This document shows, piece after piece, positions 17,180-26,625 of a stretch of 28,146 bases of DNA. The notes beneath the pieces were generated by a model. That model ran no database searches. It had not been told where the DNA came from and was given only the letters and a program-made list of their open reading frames with translations. Positions within the stretch are counted from its first letter, which is position 1, and every line of letters begins with the position of its first letter. The stretch comes from Candidatus Avimonoglobus intestinipullorum. GTDB lineage: Bacteria > Bacillota > Clostridia > UBA1381. The stretch lies in the NCBI GenBank assembly GCA_018714645.1, contig DVND01000184.1:1-28146 (forward strand). Reading direction: 5' to 3'. The position numbers and the translations under genes are program-made.

Positions 17180-20100
17180 ATGAAAAACAGACTGATTTCT
17201 GCTCTTTTATGCGTCATGCTGCTATCCGGTATCCCCTGCCCGGCGGCGCTGTCTGAGGAACTTACCGCAAAGACAGACCGGGCGGTGGATTTTTCTGAGA
17301 TTACATATATAGGGGATACGGTAGGCGGTATCGGCGGGCTTGCAGCCGATGCACTTTCCGCCGAAATCGTGGCGGGCGGAAATGATTTGAGCTTTAATCT
17401 GGATTATGACAAAAATACCGTTCAGATTTTTACGTTTCAATTTTACCCCACGGATCATTTTTCGGGATTAGGGCTGTATGTGCGGGGCAATGACTTTTAT
17501 TTCAACCGCATAACCGTGGAGCCGGAGCAAATTGAACCCGGGACTTGGCAGCAGATCAAGGCAATTGTATATGTGGACAACAGGATGGAGATTTATATAA
17601 ATGGCCGCCTGTTCCGCAGCATGGAGGATACAAGGATCAATGAGGGCAACGCTGCGCTGCGGTTTTCCCCGGTGAGCACAACGCCCGGAGACGTGATTGG
17701 ATACATGCATGCCCCGCATTATATTGCTGTGGCAGCTGATACCCGCCCATACGTCTATTGTTCCATAACGGATGGGACGTATTCCCGGAGCATGCTGGAG
17801 AAGGTCTATGTAGACACGCTGGTTTCAGGGGCAGAGATAGAACTGCTGTGTGTCAGCATTGATGGAAAATTGTACGAAGAATATAACAGCGGGCAGGCGG
17901 TAGTGAACCTTTCAACCCTGCCTGCGGGCAATCATGTAATAAACGTTTATGCAACGAACAATCTTGGAGAAACAGCACAGCATAATATTACGGTTACGGT
18001 TACAGGTTCGCCGCAGGCAGCGCCCGTACAGGGGACGTATACCGGCATGGGGCCGCTGAAAATCAATGCGCTTGACAGCTTTGAGGCGCTGTCCGCCGTT
18101 GGCAGCGGAGGCGGCGTGGTGTCTGGAATCGGCGGGAAGCCTGCGGCGGATAATTCGCTGGAGCTGACGCCTGTGCACGCGGATACCGAAAGCACGCCGG
18201 TGTCCTTCCTGCTCTATGAGGCAGGGGCGCAGCAGAAAAATTGTACGGTCACTTTTGAGGTTTACCCGGTTTCAGGAATAGAGGACGTGCGGCTGTATGC
18301 CAGAAGCGCCGACGCATTCCTGTTCAACGCGGTTCGGATCCAGGCGTCGGCGCTGGCTGCGGAGCGATGGAACCGCGTGACGGTGCATATCACGCCGGGC
18401 AAAAAAATGGACGTGTATGTAAATGATGTGTTTTATAAACGGATTGTGGACACGAAAACCTCTTCCATGAAAACCGCTTTTCGGATAGAGCCGTTTTATA
18501 CCGCCGGCGCCGCAGATGCGGTAATCTATCTGGACGAGGTGCAGGTTGCGGAGGGCCATTCCGTCGTCCCGGCGCTTGAGCTGGAGCGCTATACGCTGTC
18601 GGGGAACCAGATTCTCAATTATAACAATGCATGTGTGCTTGATATGCTGAACGCATCCTTGTATCACGGCACACAAATTGAGATGCGGGATCACAGCGGC
18701 AACGAAATAACCGATTTGTTGACGCTCATAGAGCAGGGGTTCCAGCTGCTTGTTTATGATAATGAGTTGCTCACCGGGCATTATTATTGCGGCGGAGAAC
18801 TTTTGGCAACGAACCCGCGTATTTCCTGTGACGGTGGGAAGGCGGTGTTTGCGGTCAATATTACCAACAGCGGGAGCCATCCGGATAAGCTTGCTGCTGT
18901 TTTAGCGGCTTACGATGATGCCGGGCAGCTGCTTAGCGTTAAAATGAGCCGGTTTAACAACCCCGGTACATACGTCAAAGAAGTCAGTATGGATGTGCCG
19001 GAGGGGTACAGTGTTTTGAAGGGATATATATGGAAAAATATCGAAACGATGGAGCTGATGATTTATCCGGCGCAGTATAAAAAACCTTCCGGGCAGGTAG
19101 AGACGGTTACGGATGTGGAGGTTATGGGGACGGCGGTTCTGCTGAACAATGATTTTGAGGATGCGCAGTCAGCCAGCGTCATTCACGAGATGACCGTAAC
19201 GGCAAAATCCAATGCCGCCGCAATCAAATCTGAAGCCGGGAACAGCTATCTATACCTGGACCAGACGTCTTCCAGCGACGATATGCATCTTGACACGAAT
19301 TACACCACCGAATTAAACAATTTAGTGATGCAGGCGGATTTCCGGTTTGACAAATGGGGCTCGGATATCTATCCGGCAATTCTGCGTGACACCGTGTCGA
19401 ATACGGAACGGCAGGATTTGAGCGTGGGCATCATTTCCCGCAAGAACGACAATACGGGCGTTTTGAAGTTGTCTGACGGTACGGCGTATGAATTTGCACG
19501 CGGTCGGTGGTACAATCTTGCCGCGGCGTTTGATATGAAAAGCAGGACCTTTGATTTTTATGTTGATTATGCGCTTGTTGCGGAAAACGTTCCCTTCTCA
19601 AACAGCAGATTTGTAACGCCGCGCTTTTCGAGGATTTGGATTAACGGGAATAAGAACGCGCAGCTGTCTTTGGACAATTACCGCGTTTATGAGTCAAAAA
19701 CGCCGCTGACAGATATTTCCGCCCTTGACAGCGATTGGGTCCCGGTCATGCCGGATGGGACAAGGGCGCAAAGGCTTCTGGAAGGGCGGACTGCAATCTG
19801 CACCGCAAGCGGCGTGGTTTACGCGGACGGAACAAAGGAAACGACGGGGTACCCGGTTTATTCTGAGGGGGAATGGTACGTTTCGCGGGCTGCGGCGGAG
19901 AAATTGATTGGCAGCCTGCCGTCTTTTTATCAAAATGTGGAAGCCATTCCGGTTAAGGCAGCTGCGGCAGCGGTGGGCCTGCATGTCTATGAGGATACGG
20001 AAAACCATCTGATTGTTTTTTCGGAACATAAAATCGAACCGGATGAAGGCTTGCTTGCCGCTGCGGGAACCTATATGAAGGGGGTTATGCCCTCCGCGGC

Positions 20101-21931
20101 GGAAATCCGCAGCAATTTCGAAAAAACAAATGAAGCGCACCCGCGGATTCTTGCGACAGCGGCGGATTTTGCGCGGATTAAGGAGGACATTGCCGCCGAT
20201 GCGGAATTTTCTGATTGGAATGACACAATCCTCGCAGAGGCAGACAGGTATTTGGGTGAGCCTGTGAGCACGTATCATTACGGGACGCAGGAGAATATTC
20301 TGGAGGTTGTACGGGAATTTAAACAGAAAATGTTATACTGGGGCTATGCATGGCAGATCACCGGCGACAGGAAATACCCCGACGCCGCGTGGGAGGAACT
20401 TCATGCAGTCTGCGGCTTCCCGGACTGGGATCCCGACCACACAATCGATACCGGAGAGGCGCTTTTCGCTGCGGCAATTGGGTATGACTGGATGTATGAT
20501 GCATTTACCGCCCAGCAGCGCGCCTACATCGAAGCGGGTACCTATAGGTTGGGTATAGAACCGATCAGGCGCGCGTATTATGGGCAGCTTCATGTAAATC
20601 AGCGCTTTGGAGTGCTTTCGGGAGGAAATTTCGTATGCGACACCACAAACTTCAACGGCGTGGTCAACGGGGGAATGGTTGCGGCGGCGCTGGCGTTTGC
20701 GGATATTTACCCCGATGCGTGCTTTGACGCGGCGTCCAAGGCAATTCAAAGCATTGGCTATATGCTGCCGGGCTTCGAGCCGGACGGCGGATGGATCGAA
20801 GGCGCGAATTACTGGGACTATGTCACGCAGTACCTGGCCCATATGGTGGGCGCCCTCAGCACGGCCTGCGGCACGGATTACGGGCTGCTCGGCTATCCGG
20901 GCGTACGGCTGACGCCGTATTATGCCATATACCTGGATTCGTGGCAGGGACTGAACAATTTCAGCGACTGCAGCGGCGGCTGGAGCTGGAATGCGCCGCA
21001 GTTCAGCTTTTTTGGGAAATATCTTGGCGAAAAAGCCTTTACGTATACGCGGTACAATGCGATAACAAACCGGAGCCGCACACCATCGGTGTTTGATATG
21101 CTATGGTACGATTCCACAGCCAGGACCGAAAAGCCGGAGCTTGCGCTGGATTACAGTGCGGACGGGTTGGATATGGTCTCAGTGCGGGAATCATGGGACG
21201 ACTATAATGGGATGAATTTTGGAGCGCATGGCGGAAAGAACAACGTCTACCACGGGCATTATGACGGCGGGAACTGGATATTCGACATTCTTGGCGTGCG
21301 TTGGGCAACGGATCTTGGCCCCGATATGGCGACGTATCAGGGAACGCCCATGAGCGCGGTTTACCGCGGCAGGGCGCAGGGGCATAACATGCTTGTATTC
21401 AATCCGGATACCCAGGAGGATTTTGTCTGGGAGTCCAATACGCCGTTGTTCCGCTTTGAAAGCACACCAAACGCCGCCATCGCCGTTTATGACAATTCCG
21501 AAGGCTACAGCCGCTGGTGCAGCCAGGTCACGCGCGGGTTTTATATCGGCGATAACAGGCGCAGCCTGACGGTGCGGGACGAATTTACCGTGCTGGAGCC
21601 AAACACTGCGGTGTACTGGAATATGCATACCGATGCGGAAATTGAGATCCAGGGGAACAGTGCGATCCTGACGCAGAATGGGAAGAAGCTGCGGATTGAT
21701 TTTTGCACCAACGCGGCAGATTTTGAATTGATTGCCGCGGCTGATGAACCCATAGAGGGCACTTTTGCGGATACATCCCATATGGAGAGCGATGCGGACA
21801 AAAATAAACTGATGCTCAAGCTGACGGCCGGCGGCGCATGCTATATTGAGGCGAAGCTTTATCCGGATGGCGAACCCGCCGCGGAAAGCGGTATGCGCAA
21901 TACGCCGATTTCGCAGTGGGAGCTGCCGTGA
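17180..21931 (+). CDS. Exported mosaic protein: LamG/Ig modules fused to heparinase II/III-family lyase-like domain
   Basis: At 1583 residues, the largest protein in the window. GAGGTG (17168-17173) precedes the ATG. The signal peptide (MKNRLISALL...) almost equals that of the 10253 gene. Residues about 28-180 and 290-460 are two copies of the LamG-like module with the VxGIGG signature, separated by an Ig-like domain (about 190-275, INVYATNNLGE). A short beta module (about 465-540) and the shared ~85-residue module (545-630) follow. From about residue 648 (MGTAVLLNNDFED) the protein tracks the 6017 lyase: LamG-like 648-840, copper-amine-oxidase-N-like 853-950, alpha-toroid from HPRILAT (987), VNGG (1162-1165), DGGWIEGANYW (1202-1212), NNVYHGHYDGG (1354-1364) and QGHN (1400-1403). 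It ends at PISQWELP, where the paralogue continues into cadherin-like and F5/8C modules. Probably a second lyase on the same or a related glycan; the substrate is unknown. Confidence 0.87.
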   Translation: MKNRLISALLCVMLLSGIPCPAALSEELTAKTDRAVDFSEITYIGDTVGGIGGLAADALSAEIVAGGNDLSFNLDYDKNTVQIFTFQFYPTDHFSGLGLYVRGNDFYFNRITVEPEQIEPGTWQQIKAIVYVDNRMEIYINGRLFRSMEDTRINEGNAALRFSPVSTTPGDVIGYMHAPHYIAVAADTRPYVYCSITDGTYSRSMLEKVYVDTLVSGAEIELLCVSIDGKLYEEYNSGQAVVNLSTLPAGNHVINVYATNNLGETAQHNITVTVTGSPQAAPVQGTYTGMGPLKINALDSFEALSAVGSGGGVVSGIGGKPAADNSLELTPVHADTESTPVSFLLYEAGAQQKNCTVTFEVYPVSGIEDVRLYARSADAFLFNAVRIQASALAAERWNRVTVHITPGKKMDVYVNDVFYKRIVDTKTSSMKTAFRIEPFYTAGAADAVIYLDEVQVAEGHSVVPALELERYTLSGNQILNYNNACVLDMLNASLYHGTQIEMRDHSGNEITDLLTLIEQGFQLLVYDNELLTGHYYCGGELLATNPRISCDGGKAVFAVNITNSGSHPDKLAAVLAAYDDAGQLLSVKMSRFNNPGTYVKEVSMDVPEGYSVLKGYIWKNIETMELMIYPAQYKKPSGQVETVTDVEVMGTAVLLNNDFEDAQSASVIHEMTVTAKSNAAAIKSEAGNSYLYLDQTSSSDDMHLDTNYTTELNNLVMQADFRFDKWGSDIYPAILRDTVSNTERQDLSVGIISRKNDNTGVLKLSDGTAYEFARGRWYNLAAAFDMKSRTFDFYVDYALVAENVPFSNSRFVTPRFSRIWINGNKNAQLSLDNYRVYESKTPLTDISALDSDWVPVMPDGTRAQRLLEGRTAICTASGVVYADGTKETTGYPVYSEGEWYVSRAAAEKLIGSLPSFYQNVEAIPVKAAAAAVGLHVYEDTENHLIVFSEHKIEPDEGLLAAAGTYMKGVMPSAAEIRSNFEKTNEAHPRILATAADFARIKEDIAADAEFSDWNDTILAEADRYLGEPVSTYHYGTQENILEVVREFKQKMLYWGYAWQITGDRKYPDAAWEELHAVCGFPDWDPDHTIDTGEALFAAAIGYDWMYDAFTAQQRAYIEAGTYRLGIEPIRRAYYGQLHVNQRFGVLSGGNFVCDTTNFNGVVNGGMVAAALAFADIYPDACFDAASKAIQSIGYMLPGFEPDGGWIEGANYWDYVTQYLAHMVGALSTACGTDYGLLGYPGVRLTPYYAIYLDSWQGLNNFSDCSGGWSWNAPQFSFFGKYLGEKAFTYTRYNAITNRSRTPSVFDMLWYDSTARTEKPELALDYSADGLDMVSVRESWDDYNGMNFGAHGGKNNVYHGHYDGGNWIFDILGVRWATDLGPDMATYQGTPMSAVYRGRAQGHNMLVFNPDTQEDFVWESNTPLFRFESTPNAAIAVYDNSEGYSRWCSQVTRGFYIGDNRRSLTVRDEFTVLEPNTAVYWNMHTDAEIEIQGNSAILTQNGKKLRIDFCTNAADFELIAAADEPIEGTFADTSHMESDADKNKLMLKLTAGGACYIEAKLYPDGEPAAESGMRNTPISQWELP

Positions 21932-21947
21932 ACGGCATATTGGAAAT

Positions 21948-21954
21948 GGAGGAA
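21948..21954 (+). promoter_or_regulatory. Ribosome binding site deciding the start of the GH2 gene
   Basis: GGAGGAA stands seven bases before the ATG at 21961. It rules out the upstream in-frame GTG at 21916, which lies inside the lyase gene and lacks its own site. Confidence 0.75.
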
Positions 21955-21960
21955 TATGGA

Positions 21961-24228
21961 ATGACAGAATTGAAAAATGAATGGCGGCTTTACCCGATTG
22001 AAAAGAGCGGCGCGGTAAAAACGCCGCAGGAGCTTGCGGGGCGAAGCCCTATACCGGCGGCGGTCCCCGGCAATGTAGAGCTTGACCTGATCCGGGCCGG
22101 CAGGCTCCCCCGGGATATTTTCAAAGGGATGCATATAACGGAGGCAGAAGCGTTTGAGCTGTATGACTGGTGGTACGAAACCACCTTTGCCACGCCGCAG
22201 CACAGCCGTAATCTGATACTGCGGTTTGAAGGCGTGGACTGCATTGCGGAGTATTGGCTGAATGGGAACCGCATAGGCGTAAGCGACAATGCCTTGGTGG
22301 AGTTCGAGTTTGATATAACCGGCTACGCCGCGCCGGCGGGCGGGACAAACCACTTGTTTGTGCGGATTAAATCGGCGGCGGTGGAGAGCAACCATATGGA
22401 GTATGATTTGTTCAATATCGCGGGGCACTGGAACCCGGATGTGGACGGGATATCCCTTCGCAAGCCGCAGCACGCCTTTGGATGGGATATCATGCCGCGG
22501 GCTGTCACGGCGGGGATATGGCGGAAGGTGTTCCTCTATGAAAAAGAGCTTGTCAGTATCAGGCAAATCAATTACCACATGCTGGCGGTTGATGAAGAGG
22601 AAGCGGCAATCCGGTTCCTGTGGGAGCTGGAAATCCCGGACGACCTTCTGAAAGCGGATTTATCCGTCCGTATACATGCCAAATGCGGCGCGTCGGAATT
22701 TTCAGCTGCGGAAAAGGTGTATTTTAAGCTGGGCAGGGCGGATGTAACGGTTGCGGCGCCGAAGCTCTGGTGGTCGTTTGGTTACGGCCAGTCCAATGTG
22801 TATGACACACGTATGGAGGTGGTGCTTGACGGCAGGGTCGTGGCAGAAAAGAGCTTTAACGTGGGCATCAGGACTGCGAAGCTTGTGCGGACAGATACCA
22901 CCGACGGCAAAAACGGGAAGTTTGAATTTGTGATAAATGGCGTGCGGGTGATTTGTAAAGGGACGAACTGGGTCCCGCTGTCCCCATACCACAGTTGCGA
23001 CCATGACCGGTATGACCGGGCGTTGGCCTTGGTGAAGGATATTGGCTGCAATATTGTGCGCTGCTGGGGCGGCGGCGTTTATGAAGAGGAGTGCTTCTAT
23101 GATTTTTGCGACAGGAACGGCATTATGGTATGGCAGGATTTTAGCCTTGCCTGCGCGGCGTACAGCCAAAGTGCAGCATTCTGCGCCAGGATCGAAGAAG
23201 AGGCAATCAAGGTTGTGCGGCGGCTCAGGACGCATCCCGCGCTGATCCTGTGGGCGGGGGACAATGAATGCGATGTGCTGACAAGAGGCTTTGGCGGGAT
23301 GCCGGAGAGGAATGTCATCACGCGCAAAATCCTGCCCAATGTAGTGCGGAATAACGACACACAGCGCGATTATTTGCCAAGCTCGCCGCTGCTGACCCAT
23401 GAGACCATCGAAAACTTAGAGCTGATGCCTGAGGAGCATCTCTGGGGGCCGCGGGATTATTATAAAAGTGATTTTTACAAGCAGTCCAAAGCGCATTTTG
23501 TCAGTGAAACAGGATATTATGGATGCCCGGGCGCGGAGACATTAAAAAGGTTTCTGGATGCGGATAAGCTTTACCCGTACCCGGAAAATGAACAGTGGAA
23601 CCTGCATTCCACCGACCAGAGGAACCGGCCCTATTTCACAAAGCTTGTTGTAAAGAGTGTAGCGCAGATGTTTGGGGAGGTTCCCGACGATCTGGAACAA
23701 TTCTGTACAGCGTCGCAGATTGTGCATGCGGAGGCGTTTAAATATTTTGTCGAACGCATCCGCTGCGACCGGAACAAGAGCGGGGTCATCTGGTGGAACC
23801 TGCTGGACGGATGGCCGCAGATATCCAATGCGCTTGTTGACTATTATTTTGAAAAGAAGCTTGCGTATGATTATGTCAAGCGCGCGCAGCAGCCGTTTGC
23901 ACTGATGTTTGACGAACTGCGGGACTGGAATTATACGCTGATTGCGGCAAATGATACCTTGGCGGAAAAAGCGGGAACATACAAGGTCCTTGACATCGAT
24001 GACGGTGCGGTGCTTGCGCAAGGGGCGTTTTGCATCGGGAAAAATACGTCAAAGGCGCTTTGCAAGCTGGAGATGACGTGTTCGGAGCAGCGGTTTTTGA
24101 TCATTGAATGGACGGTTGATAACTGCAAATTTTACAATCATTATCTTTGTGGGATGCCCGCATTTGCGCTTGAACGCTATATGCGGCAGCTTGAGAAATT
24201 CAACGCTTATATGCAAGCGGAGGGGTAA
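21961..24228 (+). CDS. Glycoside hydrolase family 2, beta-mannosidase-like
   Basis: A 755-residue enzyme without signal peptide, so cytoplasmic. The GH2 order is visible: a sugar-binding sandwich (about 5-195, with the FEGVDCIAEYWLNG signature), an Ig-like domain (about 200-305), and a TIM barrel from about 320. The barrel carries RCWGGGVYEEECFYDFCDR and GIMVWQDFSLACA, closely matching beta-mannosidases. The acid/base is E436 in WAGDNEC and the nucleophile E516 in HFVSETGYYG. Beta-mannosidases remove terminal beta-linked mannose; here the likely substrate is an imported oligosaccharide. It is somewhat shorter than many family members (~820-860), and the nucleophile context SETGYYG differs from the more usual SEYG type, so a related specificity is possible. 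The start follows the lyase stop by 29 bases, and the GH38 gene starts 6 bases after its stop, which indicates one operon. Confidence 0.88.
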   Translation: MTELKNEWRLYPIEKSGAVKTPQELAGRSPIPAAVPGNVELDLIRAGRLPRDIFKGMHITEAEAFELYDWWYETTFATPQHSRNLILRFEGVDCIAEYWLNGNRIGVSDNALVEFEFDITGYAAPAGGTNHLFVRIKSAAVESNHMEYDLFNIAGHWNPDVDGISLRKPQHAFGWDIMPRAVTAGIWRKVFLYEKELVSIRQINYHMLAVDEEEAAIRFLWELEIPDDLLKADLSVRIHAKCGASEFSAAEKVYFKLGRADVTVAAPKLWWSFGYGQSNVYDTRMEVVLDGRVVAEKSFNVGIRTAKLVRTDTTDGKNGKFEFVINGVRVICKGTNWVPLSPYHSCDHDRYDRALALVKDIGCNIVRCWGGGVYEEECFYDFCDRNGIMVWQDFSLACAAYSQSAAFCARIEEEAIKVVRRLRTHPALILWAGDNECDVLTRGFGGMPERNVITRKILPNVVRNNDTQRDYLPSSPLLTHETIENLELMPEEHLWGPRDYYKSDFYKQSKAHFVSETGYYGCPGAETLKRFLDADKLYPYPENEQWNLHSTDQRNRPYFTKLVVKSVAQMFGEVPDDLEQFCTASQIVHAEAFKYFVERIRCDRNKSGVIWWNLLDGWPQISNALVDYYFEKKLAYDYVKRAQQPFALMFDELRDWNYTLIAANDTLAEKAGTYKVLDIDDGAVLAQGAFCIGKNTSKALCKLEMTCSEQRFLIIEWTVDNCKFYNHYLCGMPAFALERYMRQLEKFNAYMQAEG

Positions 24229-24234
24229 AAATTT

Positions 24235-26625
24235 ATGGCGTATTTACATTTAATAGGAAATGCACATCTCGACCCTGTGTGGCTGTGGAGATGGCAGGAG
24301 GGGTTTTCGGAGATTCTTGCGACGTTCAGAAGCGCGCTTGACAGGATGAAGGATTTTCCAGATTTTAAATTCACATCCGCCTGTGCAGTATATTACGAAT
24401 GGGTTGAAAAAATCGATCCGGCGATGTTTGAGGAAATCCGGCAGCGGGTGGCGGAGGGACGGTGGAACATTGCGGGCGGCTGGTATCTGCAGCCGGATTG
24501 CAATATCCCGGACGGCGAAAGCTTCGCCCGCCATGCGCTGCTTGCGCAGCGGTATTTCAAGGAGAAGTTTGGCGTTATGGCAAAGACGGGGTACAACGTG
24601 GATTCTTTTGGCCATAATGCGTCACTGCCGCAGATTTTGAAAAAAAGCGGGATGTCTAATTACGTTTTTATGCGCCCGTCGGAAGGGGAAACCGATATCC
24701 AGGAACATGTATTCCGCTGGAAAAGCCCGGACGGGAGTGAAGTGACCGCATTCCGTATCCCGAAGGTGTATAATATTGATTTATCGCGTCTTGAAATCCT
24801 GCACGAAATAAAGGAAAAGGCCGAGAGCGAAAACCGGGATTACATGGCATTTTACGGCGTGGGCAATCACGGCGGCGGCCCCACGATCCGGCTGATTGAC
24901 GAAATGAATAAGCTGGACATCCCGGATATGGTGTATTCCACACCGGATGATTATTTTGAACATCTTAACAAGGACGGCCTGACGGTGATTGCAGATGAGC
25001 TGCAGCATCACGCCAGGGGCTGCTACAGCCTGGGGACGTTCATTAAGACAAACAACAGGCGCTGTGAGAGCAGCCTGCTTGCGGCGGAACGGTTCTGCGT
25101 TATGGCGAAGCGGCTTGTGCAGGCTGATTATCCGCACAAAAAGCTCACGAAGGCATGGAAAAATCTGCTGTTTAACCAGTTCCACGACATTTTGGGCGGC
25201 TGCATCATCAAAAGCGCATATCGCGACGCCGGGTACCTCTACGGGGAGACCATGAGCATCACGGAGCAGGAGACGCATGCCGCGCTGCAAAAAATCAGCG
25301 GGCATATTGATACCCTGCAGGGCGAATCGCTGCCGGCCTATAAGACGCACGACCATTGGCAAATGTGGCAGCATGAGGTTCTGGGAACGCCGGTTGTGGT
25401 GTTTAACCCCCATATGTGGGCGGTAAAGGCAGTAGTCGAGGTCGGAGGGACGGTCACAAAAGTCACCGATTGCCGCAATGACGAGATTCCGTTCCAGCGT
25501 GTGCGCGGCGAGCAGACCAATGTAGAGGATAAATACAAGACCGCCTTTCTTGCGGAGGTTGCGCCTTACGGATATGCGGTCTATCGGTTTTTTTCCGAAA
25601 AGCCGTGCGAAGCGGCATTTCAAAACGAATTGCGGACGGAGCAATATGCGCTTGAAAACAGCGTCATCCGCGTGGAATTTGACAGGCGCACCGGCGACGT
25701 CTGCCGATTCTATGACAAGAAAAATGGGAAGGAACTTATCAGCAAGCCGTGCAGCGCAGTGGTTTTGGATGAAACGGAATCCGACGCATGGGCGCACAAC
25801 AAGGTGTGCCTCGGTGTAGAAATCGGCAGCTTTGATACGCCGGAATGTTCCATCATTGAGGAAGGGCCGGTCCGCGCAACCATGCGGGTGCAGACCCGGT
25901 ATGCAGATTCGCTGCTGCAGCGCGATTATACGATTACCTGCGGCAGCGATATGGTGACGGTAAAAACGAAAGTGGATTTCCATGAGAAGCACAGGGTTTT
26001 AAAATTCTGTTTCCCCGTTATGGATGCGGCGGTAACCGCAAAAATCCCGTTTGGCGCGATCTCCAGAAAGACCGAGAAATCCGAGGAACCATGCGGTTCC
26101 TGGATTGCGGCGGGCGGCCTTGTGGTCGCCAATGATTCCAAATACGGTTATGACGTATTGGACGGCGCGGTGCGGCTCACTGTTTTAAGAAGCGCAATAT
26201 ATGCCGACCACTATGGCAGCCGGGATGCGCTCTGCGAGTATATGGAGCAGGGCGTCCATGAGTGTTCCTATGCCATCTTCCCATATAAGAGCAATGCGCA
26301 TGCCCAGCGGCGCGCGGATGAGTTGAACATCGGTGTATATACAGTGCTCACAGGATTTCATGGCGGCACGCTCCCCCAGGAGGGCAGTTATTTTCATACG
26401 GATGCGGAAAACATCATTGTCACAGCCGTTAAAGAGGGTGAGGACGGCGGCGATATCCTTCGTTTTTATGAAGCCGACGGCAAAAATTCCGAAATGCGGT
26501 TGACATTGTTCGATAAAGAATATAAAATGGATGTGGCACATAACGAAATTATAACGCTATCATCAGACGGCAGCGTTTGCAATCTTTTGGAATATACGGA
26601 GGAAGAGGGATGTATACCGGAATAG
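24235..26625 (+). CDS. Alpha-mannosidase, glycoside hydrolase family 38
   Basis: A 796-residue cytoplasmic enzyme, preceded by GGAGGGG (24219-24225). It opens directly with the GH38 metal-binding motif NAHLDPVW (H11, D13). The catalytic nucleophile is D123 in GYNVDSFGHNASLPQIL, and a further metal ligand is H316 in NQFHDILGG. The C-terminal beta-sandwich half (about 400-790) is complete. Family members hydrolyse alpha-linked mannose with retention, using a bound Zn or Ca ion. Its place between a beta-mannosidase-like gene and a sugar kinase argues for intracellular breakdown of mannose-containing oligosaccharides. The exact linkage (alpha-1,2, 1,3 or 1,6) cannot be judged. Its 3' end overlaps the next gene by 16 bases. 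Confidence 0.94.
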   Translation: MAYLHLIGNAHLDPVWLWRWQEGFSEILATFRSALDRMKDFPDFKFTSACAVYYEWVEKIDPAMFEEIRQRVAEGRWNIAGGWYLQPDCNIPDGESFARHALLAQRYFKEKFGVMAKTGYNVDSFGHNASLPQILKKSGMSNYVFMRPSEGETDIQEHVFRWKSPDGSEVTAFRIPKVYNIDLSRLEILHEIKEKAESENRDYMAFYGVGNHGGGPTIRLIDEMNKLDIPDMVYSTPDDYFEHLNKDGLTVIADELQHHARGCYSLGTFIKTNNRRCESSLLAAERFCVMAKRLVQADYPHKKLTKAWKNLLFNQFHDILGGCIIKSAYRDAGYLYGETMSITEQETHAALQKISGHIDTLQGESLPAYKTHDHWQMWQHEVLGTPVVVFNPHMWAVKAVVEVGGTVTKVTDCRNDEIPFQRVRGEQTNVEDKYKTAFLAEVAPYGYAVYRFFSEKPCEAAFQNELRTEQYALENSVIRVEFDRRTGDVCRFYDKKNGKELISKPCSAVVLDETESDAWAHNKVCLGVEIGSFDTPECSIIEEGPVRATMRVQTRYADSLLQRDYTITCGSDMVTVKTKVDFHEKHRVLKFCFPVMDAAVTAKIPFGAISRKTEKSEEPCGSWIAAGGLVVANDSKYGYDVLDGAVRLTVLRSAIYADHYGSRDALCEYMEQGVHECSYAIFPYKSNAHAQRRADELNIGVYTVLTGFHGGTLPQEGSYFHTDAENIIVTAVKEGEDGGDILRFYEADGKNSEMRLTLFDKEYKMDVAHNEIITLSSDGSVCNLLEYTEEEGCIPE
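26598..26604 (+). promoter_or_regulatory. Ribosome binding site deciding the start of the ROK kinase
   Basis: GGAGGAA lies five bases before ATG 26610, inside the end of the GH38 gene. This supports a start at 26610, immediately before the ATP-binding motif, rather than the upstream TTG at 26577. Confidence 0.75.

Noticed and set aside
21929..21960. Frameshift or premature stop at the end of the second lyase
   Set aside because: After the stop, no frame resembles the cadherin-like or F5/8C tail of the paralogue. The ribosome site of the next gene starts within 17 bases. The end looks natural.
24781..25992. 403-codon open frame on the minus strand
   Set aside because: It lies entirely opposite the GH38 gene, whose catalytic motifs are intact. 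The translation has low-complexity His/Arg/Ile content and no recognisable domain or ribosome site. Same verdict for the long minus-strand frames at 6734-7570, 12652-13608, 16039-17016 and 8447-9298.
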